Below are positions 47,835 through 59,393 of a stretch of DNA of 64,000 nt, one piece after another. Each line of letters starts with the position of its first letter. The stretch's first letter is position 1. The notes under the pieces are model-generated. The model made no database searches. It had not been told where the DNA came from and worked only from the letters and a program-made list of their open reading frames with translations. Origin of the DNA: Isoetes taiwanensis (taxonomy: Eukaryota; Streptophyta; Lycopodiopsida; Isoetales; Isoetaceae); contig JAJEKV010000013.1 in NCBI GenBank assembly GCA_021234155.1, positions 11,350,202-11,414,201 on the forward strand, in the 5' to 3' direction. Both the position numbers and the translations under genes were made by a program.

Positions 47835-48435
47835 TGGTATCAGAGCACAGGTGATATCTTATGCTCAAGATCCTATAGGTAAGATGGATTCTAGCTCTTC
47901 CTCTACAATCGCCCCTGCCGCTGTCCAAACCCATGCATCGCCTGATCTCCTTGACCCCATCAAAGGCTTGGAGAAATTTGGAATCGAGAGGTTCAAAGGG
48001 GATGATTTTGCATGTGGAAATATCAAATCTCCACTAGGCTTATGGGAGGTGGTAAACGGCACTGCTGCACGACCTGGCGGTGAAAATATGAGCCCTGATG
48101 CATTACAAAAATGGATTGCCAAAAACTCTAGAGCACACTCAGTTCTGATCAGCAGCATCCATCCCTCTATCTTGCACAGGCTCAAGGTTTCCAACTCTGC
48201 TCATGAGTGCTAGAGCAAATTACTCCGCATGTGCGAAGAGAAATGTGTAGCCGCTCAAGTGATGCTAAGGCACAAACTCTATGCCACCAGGCTTGGTGAT
48301 GGAGAATCCATGAGTGCCCACATTGCTAAAATGCGTAGCATCATGGACCAACTTGATGAGTGCGGTCCAATCAAACTTTGAAGCTGCTGCGCCTATCTTT
48401 GAAGCCGAGAACAATTATCTTGCCCTTTTGTCGGT

Positions 48436-49787
48436 CTTCCTCCGGTGTTGTCAGTGCGTTTTAGTGCGATGCGGTATTATTATCGTACTTAGCGTATTAA
48501 TACAGGTATGCATACCTCTCATTTGAAAAAGTACTTTAAATCGTTTTTGGAATTATAAAATACTTATTAAATACATAAAATGCGTACTTTACATATAGTA
48601 CGTTAAGTACTTCCTGTAATTTTTTTGAACTATTATTACTTGTATTGCAGTTGAAATAGTTGTAATAACAACTAGTATGAAGAACTTCAAGTTTTAAATA
48701 ATGAAACAGAATATATTACTCTTAAAAATTAAGTATTTCTCAAAGTTTTCAATCCAAAATATGTCTATTTAAGAGTTATCTCTCCTCATATTCTAGTTTG
48801 CAATCTACACCCCTAGACAAATAAATTTAAGTAATTGTTGCTCATTTGTTGCATCCAAAGCTATTAACCGATGCTGATCTCTGTATTTCTTTTGTAATGG
48901 ACCCATGGGAGACCGCTCGAGTAGATCTTGGTGTGCATTCCCGAGACACCGGCATCAATGGGTAGAAGCGACTACTCATAAACGTCTAGGCGGTTTTGCC
49001 CAGTTGGTTAAGGGCATGTTGGTTAGGAACGTTATATTTGGTATCAGAGCAGGGCTCCAAGTTCGAGTTGGATGGTAGGCCATGACTTGGTTTGTGATGC
49101 TCGAGGACAAGCATAGTTCTAGTGGGAGAGATTATAATGGACCCATGGGAGACCGCTCGAGTAGATCTTGGTGTGTGTTCCTGAGACACCAGCATAAATG
49201 GGTAGAAGCGACTACTCATAAGCGTCTGAAGCGGTTTTGCCCGTTGGTTAAGGGCATGTCGGTTAGGAGCGTTACATCTTTCAGGGCATGAATGCAAAGC
49301 TCTTGAAGCATTAAGGAGAAGGTGCATATACGCCATGACAAAATAAGGAGAAAGGTGAGTCTGCATCTCCATCTCCATTCCAATTCGGGTGCTAGAGTAA
49401 GAAGAAAGAGGAGGAAAACACAAAGGTTTTGGGTTTTTATTTGCAAGAACTTTGGGTGTTTTTTTTTTTTTTTAACTACAATTTTATAATTTCCCTAATA
49501 TTTAAAGTCTCCTAATGTGTTTTCTTACTCCTATTCTATAATATATAATAATGTATTTTTCTTAATGTAAAATTTTACCAATTCTCTTGGTCTAATGTCA
49601 TCTGGACAATTTTTTTAAAGTACGTATTATACATATTGTACGTATTAATACGTTAAGTACGGTATTAATAAAACAAGAGCTCAATTTGACCTGTCAACTT
49701 ATAGGTATAGTACGTATAGTATTGTGAGGAAGGTATGGGACGTATGTAAACGTAAAATAGGGGTACGTAAACAACATTGCTTCCTCC
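48436..49787. mobile_element. hAT-like DNA element with 8-bp target duplication, inserted in copia gag
   Basis: CTTCCTCC is duplicated at 48436-48443 and 49780-49787, bracketing 1,336 bp. The ends pair imperfectly as GGTGTTGTCAGTGCG and, on the other strand, CAATGTTGTTTACGT. Subterminal words CGTACTTAGCGTATTAATAC (about 48484) and its near inverse (about 49630-49655) add to the inverted structure. 8-bp duplication with a TGTTGT-type TIR fits hAT. It is AT-rich with no transposase, hence non-autonomous. It contains the TRIM at 48893-49276; without that it is about 950 bp. Confidence 0.85.
48893..49276 (+). mobile_element. TRIM (terminal-repeat retrotransposon in miniature), complete
   Basis: Two 144-bp LTRs, 48893-49036 and 49133-49276, about 90% alike, start TGTAATGGACCC / TATAATGGACCC and end CGTTATA / CGTTACA. 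A primer-binding site TGGTATCAGAGC lies at 49039-49050 and a polypurine tract AGTGGGAGAGAT at 49121-49132. The internal region is only 96 bp and codes for nothing. TCTTT flanks both ends (48888-48892, 49277-49281), a perfect 5-bp target duplication. The sequence before the second LTR (CTCGAGGACAAGCATAG) resembles the end of gypsy internal regions, hinting at a gypsy relative as the helper. No 5S rRNA-like box is seen, so it is not an obvious Cassandra. Confidence 0.93.
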
Positions 49788-49996
49788 AGCATACGGGAAT
49801 TTGGTTGTGGTTCTTTCAAACCACCAAGGCACTCTGGTTTGGGAGGAGGTTAGTGCATTTCTTTGCAAGAAGAGGCCCGGATTGACAAAATGGAGCCCTT
49901 GAAACTCGGATGGCTCTCTTCTACAACATCGTCCCAAAGCGAGAACAAGACAAATGATGGACACAAACCCAATGCGGGAAAAGTCGGGGCCCAAAT

Positions 49997-52900
49997 GTGA
50001 TTATTGCAAGCGCAAAGGGCATCTCAAGGAGGGATCTTTGGGCTGATTCTTTGATCAAGCAAATGGGAAGCGCCTTTACGCAAATTGCACCAGCGATGAA
50101 GTTCACTGTTGACCCGACTCATGCCTTCATGACCATTCACACCTCCTATTCTGATCTAGATGTATGGTGGCTGGACACTGCTGCATCCAACCATATGACT
50201 GTTTGCAAAAATTTCTTTGTCAAGGTGCAAGCATTACCCCAGTTGCATATTGTCACCACCAGCAATGGAAGCAAGTTGCAGGCCTCTCAATGTGGTCATG
50301 TAAGTATCAAGATTGCTCCTCAGAAATTTCTTACCCTTTCAAATGTTCTTTATGTTCCAGTTGCATTGGGAAAATTGCTGATCTTGGTTTATCCATCACA
50401 TTTGATCGCACTCAGGCCATTATTACCAAAGAAGCTGAAACCATTGCTTTTGGGATGCGGTTTGGCAATATTTACAAGTTGCATACATCATCTAATGAGC
50501 TAGCTCTTCATACTCAAGCAACATTGATGGGCTCTCTTTGGCATCAGCGCCTTGGGCATGCTGGCTTTGATTGCCTTCAACACACAACATCTCTCAATGC
50601 TGCCACTGGCCTCCCTGCTACATTTTAGCAGGAGCCTTGTGAAATTTGTCACCTTGGCAAGCAACACAAGCTCCCTTTTCCGCTATCTGAAAATCGGGCA
50701 TCATCCCGAGCATTGCGCATTCATTCTGATGTTTCTGGTTCTCATCGTCCCACAAAAAGTGGCTCCACCTATTTTCTGACATTTATTGATGATTATTCGC
50801 GGTTTGTCACAGTCTACTTCCTCAAACACAAAAGTGATGTATTTGGTTTTTTCCAGCAATTTGTTGCTTTGGTCCGCACTCAACTTGACAAACCAGTCAA
50901 AGCTCTTATGAGCGACAATGGTGGAGATACTGCTCCAATGCCTTCAAACTCTTTTGTGCAAGTCAAGGCATTGAACATCGGACCATTATTCCTGGAGACT
51001 CTGAGCAAAATGGACTTGCTGAATGCATGAACCGGACACTCAAGGATATGGCTCGCTGTCTCTTAATTCAAGCCCAACTTCCATTGCAATTTTGGGCTGA
51101 AGCCCTTAGTACAACAGTGTATATCGCCTTGCATCTCGCAAAGCTCAAAAGACTCCTCTTGAGATGTGGAATGGAACTCGCCCTAACCTCGCTCATGTTC
51201 GAGTTTTTGGATGTTTGGCCTTTGCTCTTCAGCGCCATCGAGCAGGAGCTTTTGCACCATGCAGCTTACGCACCATTTTCGTTGGTTATTCCATCACTCA
51301 GAAGGGATATAAGCTCTTGGACCCGTGCACTGGCAAATTCTTCTTTAGCAGGCATGTTCACTTCATGGAAGATCACTTGGGATCTGCTCTCCTTTCTCCT
51401 GCACCTTTACCTGCAGACCTCATTAGTCTTCCAACAATCATCTCCTCTGATGACATTGATCAATTTCCTGCTGCTGCCACTGCCTCCACTCCTGCAGTCG
51501 TTGCCCTTGGATCATCTCCTTCTGCCACATCAGCCTCACCTGAGCCTGCTCCTTCTCTGGTTCCACTTGTGGATTCTTCCAAGCCTCGGAGATCTGCTCG
51601 CACTTGGAAGCCCACAGCCAAGATGCTCACATATCACCAAGCTGCCTTCAATGTGCATGATCCCACTGTTCCTGCCACTTACAAGCAAGCTTGCTCTGAT
51701 GTTCATGCAGCCCAATGGCATGCCGCAATGGATGAGGAAATGGCAGCTCTCTGCCGTAATCACGTGTGGTCCCTTTGTGCACTTCCTGCAGGACGGCAGC
51801 CTGTTACTTCGAAATGGCTTTACAAGATCAAGATGCGTGCTGATAGATCCCTTGATCGATTCAAAGCTCGCTTGGTTGCTCGCGACTTCTCTCAGGTTGA
51901 AGGTGTTGATTTCCATGAGACCTTCTCTCCCGTGGTGAAAATGACTTCCATTCGGATTCTTCTTGCTCTAGCAGCAGCTCATGATATGGAGATCCATCAA
52001 ATGGACGTGCAAGCTGCATTCTTATATGGTGATCTTTCAGAGGAAGTTTACTTGCAGCAGCCTGAAGGCTACATTCAGCCCGGCGAGGAGCATTTGGTCT
52101 GGAGACTTCACAAGGCCTGTATGGAAACTGCGGCAGGCACCGGGCTTGGTATGAAAAAATGCACAACTTCTTACTTCAATTGGGCTTCAGCAGTGGTTTT
52201 GCAGACACCAACCTTTATGTCCTCAAGCAGGATGCTGCCTTCACTCTTTTGGGCCTTTACATTGATGATACTATCATCGTCACTAACTCTCTTGCAGTGC
52301 TCTCTCGCATTAAGCAATCTTTGGCTGCCCACTTCATGATGCATGACCTCCAAGAATTTCGGAGTTGCCTTGGCCTGCGCATCACACGAGATCGCTCTCA
52401 GCGCATCCTCTGGCTTGATCAAGAGAAATATAGCTTGGATATTCACCACAAGTTCAATATGCATGACTGTCATGGCATCTCCACTCCCATGGACGTTGGT
52501 CTAAAACTGTCTACTGCTGATTCCCCACAGACCCGGTGACCATCTTTGCTATGGCTCCCATTCCATATCGCAATGCATTAGGTTGCCTCAATTATCTCAT
52601 GATCTGCACTCGTCCTGACCTTGGCTTTGTCGTCAGTCTCTTGAGCTGCTTCATGGCCAATCCTGGTCTCCCTCATTGGCATGCTCTCAAACATGTTTTG
52701 CGTTATCTTGAACCCTTTGCTCACTTTGGCCTTGGTTTGGACCTCCTTCCTCTACCGGGATCTCTTTCTTGGTTACGATGCTGACTATGCCGGTGAAAGG
52801 AGGCCAAATCAACCTCACGGTTATTGTTTTTCTTCAATGAGGGTATCATCATTTGGAGCTCAAGAAACAGCAGTCCTTTGCTCAATCCACTATGGGCGGA

Positions 52901-53296
52901 GTATATTGCTACTGCGAGGCAGCCAAAGAAAGGCTGCTTGGCTTGAGAAAATTGCCACGGACCTTCACCTTGGCCGGGGAACGCCTCTTACTCTTTCTTT
53001 GTGACGACCAAAGTGCAATTGCCTTGGCTAAAGATCCCAGGTTTCATCCCAAGTCTAAGCATCTGAAAGTGCGGTTTTATTGTCTGAAAGAACAAGTTCA
53101 TGATGGTCACCTGGTTATGCCTTACTGTAACACTCATGACATGGTGGCAGATCTTCTCACTAAGCCTATGCATACTTCCGAATTTCAGCACCATCGCACT
53201 CAACTTCGTGTTCTTCCTCGAGGTTCAGCTCAAGCAGGAGGTACAGAAGATCTTGTGAGCACCACCTCTTCAGACTCCTTCAAGCAGGAGTGTTGA
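49997..53296 (+). pseudogene. Copia pol (protease, integrase, RT, RNase H), frameshifted
   Basis: Domains in order. Protease WWLDTAASNHMT (about 50165-50200). Integrase zinc region WHQRLGHAG (50540-50566) and, after an in-frame TAG at 50626, CEICHLGKQH (50640s). Integrase core HSDVSGSH (50719), FIDDYSR and SDNGGD (50910s), then EQNGLAECMNR (51005-51036). RT: TSKWLYKIKMRAD (51810s), VARDFSQVEGVDFHETFSP (51878-51932), QMDVQAAFLYGDLSEEVYL (51999-52055), then in another frame LGLYIDDTIIV (52249-52281), the catalytic YIDD. RNase H: DDQSAIALAKDPRFHPKSKH (53003-53062) and ADLLTKPMH (53147-53173). At least five frame changes and one stop; inactive. Confidence 0.93.
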
Positions 53297-53490
53297 TCAA
53301 ATGAAGTCGTCTTGACATGTGGCACCCACAAAACCGTCACCTTCTCGGTGCAAAAATCTTAGGAGAAACTCTTGCATGTTACTGTTTTTAGTATTGCTGT
53401 TTTGGTATTAAAGGATCCTTTCGATCCTCTCTTTGTATCAAGTTCTGGCATTCAATAGAATCTGTCGCCTTGCTATTCACCTGGGTTACA
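53291..53490 (+). repeat. Right LTR of copia element
   Basis: Same termini as the left LTR, followed by the AAGCT target duplicate. Contains a segment of about 35 bp (CTTAGGAGAAACTCTTGCA...) missing from the left copy. Confidence 0.95.
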
Positions 53491-53495
53491 AAGCT

Positions 53496-54273
53496 AACTG
53501 TAGCTATGGAGCTGCAACATTTGCCGCATATCCGGCAACATTTATAGACTACCACAAGAGTCGTGATATGTCACGAAGCAAAAAGAAGAGGTCTATTTCA
53601 TTCTAAATGGGGATGCGCCCTTATTTTTACAGGTTCATTTTATCAGTTCATATTTTGTTTGTTAATGGCAGAGTTTTATGCAAGCTTCTGTAGCAAATGT
53701 TTTATGTTGACTTTGTAAACACATGTTAGCTTGGATAAAAGTGGTCTAGTGAACTTTTTATAGAATAAACCTAACAATCATGGGTGGTCCTCTAGGTTAA
53801 CTAGAGGCTTAGTGCCGTTTTATGAGTCACTAAAAACATTTCGTGGGTAGATTCATGCATAACATCACGCTACCATGTGGACGTGTTATATAAGATTGTT
53901 CGGACTGATCTAGGCGTTCCACCTCCCATAGAAGTATTAAACTTAGCATCTAGATTAAAATGGCTAGCCAAGTAACATAATGACAATGTATTTGATTGCA
54001 AACCCTAACAAGATGGTCTAAATTTGCTCTTAGCCTATAGAAAAACCTTGTTGATCGGGCGCTCATTCTCAAGTAGCTAAGCTACAACGATAAAATAAAC
54101 TTCAAGTGGTCTCGTCACTTTAGTGACTCATTAAGCCTTGATCCTAGTGGTTTAAGCTATTGTTTTCATTTACTCGTTGACCCATTATGCAAAAGGTATG
54201 TCGTCAAAGGTCATGCTCCTCCTTCGATTGATGGTTGGTGCTTCATTACATCTCTGTACTTGATCTTGGCCAC
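53496..54273. other. No gene recognised
   Basis: AT-rich intergenic DNA between the copia right flank and the first gypsy-type LTR. No coding or repeat structure was found. Confidence 0.55.
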
Positions 54274-57028
54274 TTGATGGGCCAATATATGTATGTATGT
54301 ATGTATGTACGTGTTTGGCATACATGCAACATGCAATTCATATATCAAGGGGTTGTTTCTTTGGAAAAGGATTTTTATAAGAGCTTTTCTGCGAGCTTGA
54401 AGGCGAAGGAGCAATTTACGGGCAGTTTTGTGGCTGAGCTTTAGAGCATCATATCTCGGTGACACGAGATCCTTTTTAAGTGATTCTTATTTTCTTTGGA
54501 AAGATTCTTGAGCAAGCTTTAGGAATGCATCTGATCAGTCTAAATTCATCCATATGCAAAAGTTATGATAGAAATAGTGATGTTGGGTCGGGAATTGAGC
54601 TGCACTATCTATCTTTTTACTTGATTTGATTCTTGGAGCTAGAAGGCGATCTTTCAAGGCGCAGGCAACGACAAAGATTCCAAAGATCTATGCGTGAAGA
54701 AATTCTCAGGTGGGGTTTTATTATTGATCAATTGATATACTATGAACTGCTGTGATTAGTCTGTACATGATTTTTGGATGTGAATATGATAAATTATGAA
54801 TTTTTTGAAGACTTATAAGGCTACGGAAGGTAACCAGTGAGTGGAAACATCTCTGGAAGGGTTGGTTCTGAGTTAGGAATGGCCAAAAAAATTGCTTGAG
54901 ATGCACCGATTCAGCATCAAAAAAATCAGCAAAAGGCAGAATTGAATTGGATCTGGTCGGCACCGAGCTTTTCAATGCCATTCTGTATTCACGTTATATT
55001 TTTGTCATTTTCCATTTGTGTTTTATCTTGTTGGACTTGTATTTGTTGCTTTTGTCAATTTATTTGCATATCATAAAGTCAAGCTAAGTATCCATGAATG
55101 GAATTGTGTTGCATCTGAGCTTAGCAGCAGAGGAGATCAAAGCATGAAGAGCGGGGCAGAATAATAATAAGTTGTAAGAATATGCATTGTTTGAATAATT
55201 TTCTAACTATGGCAAATTCTAATTCATGTGAACAGTTCTAAGGATTGGAATAAAATATATTTCTTAGCTCATGGAGATGGGGCCAATCTTTGAGAAGTAG
55301 CCTAGCAAAGATGTAGAGCATCAATGATCCCTTGGCATCAAGGATAATTAAGTTCAACATCAAGTTCCTATGTGGATCTTGTAAGTTGTAATTTAAATTG
55401 GATGCTAATGTTGTGGGTTTTTTATAAGGAATATTGAAAACTATAGTTAAGTGAATCTTCAATAAATATTGATATGCTAGAGATAGCACACGCAATGGGC
55501 ATAAGCGGTCATCTGACATCAAGGTTATTGAGTAAGTATTTGTGGATTTGTAGGCACCATCAATAGTCGTGGTAATTAACCTTGGAAGGTAAGCAAGTGG
55601 TGTTTTTAATTTGGAATATTAAAAACCATAGTCAGGTGCGCATTTTAAAGCCTTGGATATTGTAATGTGACTAAATCTAGACTCAAGGATTGAGACACAC
55701 GGGTACAAGGAGAGCCATATGAGAAGCTTGGAGGTTTCTGAATATGGCTATAGCATGGAGTAATGCTAGCCTAAAATGTATAATTGTAAAGCGCCTGAGT
55801 TGTTGCATTGTCATTTATAAAGAGCATCATAGCTAATGGATTCATGGTATAAATGGTATGGGACATTGTCTTCCTCAAGGGAGAATGGTTTTGATGTAAG
55901 TTTTGCATTTGTGTGAAATGTTAGTATCTTTTCTTGTTTGATGAACTACATAGATGTTGGAGCTATATCAACGATAGTAGGGCTTGTGACTTCCTCGACA
56001 TCTTTGTATTCATCGTGATCTTCATCATTGAGCACCGCTACCTCGACATGGTATTGGATGTATGAGTAACTTGATATGTAGAAAATATGGTAAGTTATCA
56101 TCGCTAATAGATTTAATGAAAGCTAATATGAAGCTGCATTCCTTATGGGGAGAATAGTTACTGCGTTGTATTCCGTATGAAGGGTAAACTTTTGCTTATG
56201 GACAAACTCTTACTGCGACACGGGGGATGCACCTCTATATATGGACAGATGGCATGTGCGTTCGAGGGGTCACAGAAAAACCCCCGTATAACGGCTTTTG
56301 GAGTAGAAAAACCCATACCATACGGGTTTTGAACTAACATACATTATAGCCCCTATCCATAGATTTACGATTGGTTGTGCCAAATTATATAATCCCTTTC
56401 CGACTTTGTACCTTTTGTGAGGACATAGGTCTAGGGTTCCTGGAATACCTGGAATTCTTGGAATAGGGTAATACACATGCAATACACGGAATATTTGGAA
56501 TGGGCCAGTCTTTGAGATGAATCTGCTAGAAAGGTAAAAATGAAGCTAATATAAGGATCTGGACGCTCCTTCCATCGGATGGATCAGCTCCCCAAATCGA
56601 TCATCTACGGAATCTTTCCTTCCTTGGTATGAGCTCCCGACCATATACGAATAAAGGCGATAAAAACCCTAACCGATGCACTCACTTGATCAATCGTGTA
56701 CTCTAGGTGCACCCCTTTCTCTGCGACATGGCTAGATTGTGATTGAGATCCACAGGCATCATCGAAACTTGATCTTCTAGGCACATGTATAGTAGATATT
56801 GTAATGAACATCACATGTTATGGTGCGTGTCATTTACTGTTGTTGTTTTTGTATGTGTTCTTGGATCCTCGGGGTCGGGCTTCTAGGTTCGGTGGCCTGG
56901 GTTGCCCCTACATGCTCATGTTCATCTGTGTTTCTCGTAGTTCTCCTACCGAGGATGCTGCATCAACTCTTGGAACCCATAGTAAGTGGTCCTCGATTGC
57001 GGATATGGGTTTATGCGGTCTGGCAGCT
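54274..57028 (+). repeat. Diverged gypsy-type long LTR (copy 1)
   Basis: Starts CTTGATGGGCCA with a (TATG)5 run. It shares ordered landmarks with the LTR at 57029-59393: a TATATTTTTGT...TTGTTGCTTTTGTC zone (about 55000), CTCATGGAGATGGGGC (55268 against 58130), and a TTGGATCCTCGGGGT / TTCTAGGTTCGGTGGCCT block (56862 against 58550). It abuts copy 2 directly. It is old and probably indel-rich. It may be a solo LTR or one end of a tandem LTR arrangement. Confidence 0.65.
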
Positions 57029-59393
57029 TGATGGGCCAGTATACGTACTCATGTATGTATATACATGTTTGACATGCATGCAAGATAGAACATGCATGTA
57101 GGATGGAGCTAAAAATAAGAAAAAGCTTTATGAATTAAAGAGGCAAATTGAGGAAGGAATTTTAGAAGCTTTTTGGAGACGTGGAGTTGAGGCCGCGCTT
57201 TTTGGAGGAATTGCATCAGAGCTACGGAATCCAGAGCTTGAAGATTCAGCATTGATCTCTCTAATTTCCAGGTGGGGTTTGTGAGTTTACTGAGAATTGC
57301 ATAAGCTGTCTAGAATTGATTTGTGCATGCTAATATTATGGATTGATATCAGAAATTGGAATTGTGGTAAAAAGTTAGTCTGTTGTATCAAAATCGTCTG
57401 AGCCTGAAGAGGCACTCTGGAAAACTTCATCTTTTGGTCTGGAATGGGTCGAATTTATTGGCAAAGTGCCGATTTGAGCTTTTGTGAGGTAAATTGGAAG
57501 TAACATTTGCATTAGAGAGCTGCTGGGAAACATGGAGCCGTGAATTATATGCTCAAATTAGAGCTTGAAATAGTAAAAAAAGGGGTCGATTGGGACTCTA
57601 GAGTGGCCGATTTACCTTGATTGATTCTTTCCCAGGCCAGAACTGTTGATTAATAGAGGCTTGTTGCCTTGTTGGCTATCTGGTTGAGACAACAAAATCA
57701 ACTGAAAACAGGTCGAAATTGCTTGGAGTAGGCCGATTTGGGCTTGGGAAGTGCCGATTTGCCTGGGAAGAGCGATAATTTGTTGGATCGATGTGTTTGG
57801 GGAGCTGCCACAGTGCCGGAATTTGAGACGTTGTTTGTTTTTTTGCTTGTTATATTTTTGTACTAATTGTTACTTTTGTCTATTGTTTGTTAATTAATTC
57901 ATATTTAGCTTCAAAAACATATATTAGTGGTTCAAAGGAAAGCAATAGAAAGTTCAAGGGTTGGATTGAGGACCGACCATCCACAGAGTACACCCAGGTC
58001 CTGCCGCAAAAGATTTGGATGAAACATGCGGAATAATATGTGCTCTGCATTGCTTAAATATAACATGCTAAGGAAGAATAAATCTCTCTTTTATAAGTAA
58101 ATAACTCAGATAATTGTACGAGCTTGCTCATGGAGATGGGGCTAGTCTAGGAATTTGAGGATTGCGGTGGGAGTCCTTATGGATTTTTTAATTTTGGGAA
58201 AGTGTAAGTTTGAAGACTCGGTTTGGATGTATAATTAATTACTTAGCTAAGGAAGTGGTTTTCTTATTAAAAATTCTAAAGACCATAGCTAAGAGGCTGA
58301 ATTAAATAATGTTGTGAAGTTATTTCGCACCGACCTTGTAGTAATTATTCGAGCATGCTACATCGATATGTTGGTTTGCTATTGAGTTTCATCATCAATT
58401 TGCTACTTCAACATGGGCAAGTTGTATGGGCAACCCGGCAAGTGGCTAGGGTATGGTTTAGACACATGTATATGGTAGATAACTAATGAACAACACATGT
58501 ATCATCTCGGTCATTGTGTCACGGTGTCTTGGTATTTTGTTATGTACTTGGATCCTCGAGGTTGGACTTCTAGGTTCGGTGGCCTAGGTTGCTCGGCATG
58601 CTTATGTTCATCGTGATTCTCTGTGATTCTAGTGCTCTGTGACAGGGTGTTAGTTCTCCTAGCGCGGGGATTGCTACGTCGGTCAACTCTTGTGAAACCC
58701 CATGGTAAGAGGTCCTCTAGTGCCGGGCGTGGGCTGAGAGGGTATGGCGATCTGAGGTTCACCCCACCACACCTTTCTGGGGGCTTGGAATGTAAGCCGG
58801 TGGGCAACATCTTGCTAACAGGGGGCTGTATGTATAGGTGGGGCCGAGCTACCCATTGTCCCGGAGTTTGTTATGATGGTTTGGTACTCTGGTTATGTTC
58901 TGTGCTCTTGATGTTCATGATGTTTTCTTTATTGTCATAGTCTAGCGTTGCAACATAGGTTCTTGTGTCTTTGAGTCGTTTATGTTTGTTATTCAAGACT
59001 TTCAAGATGTTTTATGCATGCAGAGGCAGCTATGGGATCCCCACTTAGTCACAAGGACTAACCCCTTTGAGTGCATGCAGTGATTGAGCAAGGTGGTGCT
59101 CGGGCCAGTAGCAACAATACTGCTCAGGATCGTGGCTGAGTTGGAGTTTTCTAGAAGCTGAATCTTTGCTTTGGTTTTGCATAAATCTATTATGGATGTA
59201 TTTCTCTTGAAATTATATTACAATAGTCGGATATTAGCTATATATAAGAAGGAAATCATTTTCCATTATTTATTGGAAGATTAAATTCTTCACCAACATA
59301 GTTGATTAAAGTTTTCATATCAACCTAGATCTAACCTCAAGTATTGACAAGATCCCGAGTTGCCAAGAGGGTCAACTCGGCAGGCTCGTCACA
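57029..59393 (+). repeat. Left LTR (copy 2) of a pol-less gypsy element
   Basis: Begins near TGATGGGCC and ends CACA at 59393, directly before the primer-binding site TTGGCATCAGAGCC (59395-59408). At about 2.37 kb it is a long LTR. Its first 830 bp match 60824-61650 closely. Internal short open frames carry no domain. The exact start is uncertain by about 20 bp because similarity with copy 3 extends slightly upstream. Confidence 0.8.

Larger units (their letters stand above)
47851..50100 (+). pseudogene. Copia gag, frameshifted and split by a hAT-like insertion
   Basis: Gag begins around 47884 with MDSSSSST and reads PIKGLEKFGIERFKG, then LWEVV and, after a stop at 48211, LRHKLYATRLGDGESMSAH (about 48262-48315), a UBN2/retrotran-gag type pattern. 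It is interrupted at 48443. After the insertion the conserved LPPAYGNLVVVLSN motif resumes at 49780, exactly across the 8-bp duplicated CTTCCTCC. That continuity shows the interruption is an insertion. Further frame changes lead to a decayed zinc-knuckle zone before protease. Confidence 0.85.
47635..53490 (+). mobile_element. Complete-structure copia LTR retrotransposon carrying nested insertions
   Basis: LTRs at 47635-47834 and 53291-53490 (200 bp each) begin TGTTGATCAA and end GGGTTACA. AAGCT flanks both sides (47630-47634, 53491-53495), a 5-bp target duplication. The primer-binding site TGGTATCAGAGC starts at 47835 directly after the left LTR, and a purine-rich AAGCAGGAG precedes the right LTR. 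Between lie gag, protease, integrase, RT and RNase H in copia order, all frameshifted. The LTRs differ by two indels that cancel in length: the left has a 35-bp tandem copy of CTTGACATGTGGCACCC..., the right an extra stretch (CTTAGGAGAAACTC...). The element sits about 690 bp beyond the PANK2 stop. Confidence 0.96.

Noticed and set aside
48893-49276. Cassandra-type TRIM carrying 5S rRNA sequence
   Set aside because: No 5S-like internal control region was visible in either LTR.
51536-51916. Minus-strand 126-codon ORF in copia
   Set aside because: Antisense shadow of the copia integrase/RT region, which is clearly coding on the plus strand.
57010-59393. Short ORFs in the long LTR as genes
   Set aside because: They lack domains and are not preserved in the other LTR copies.
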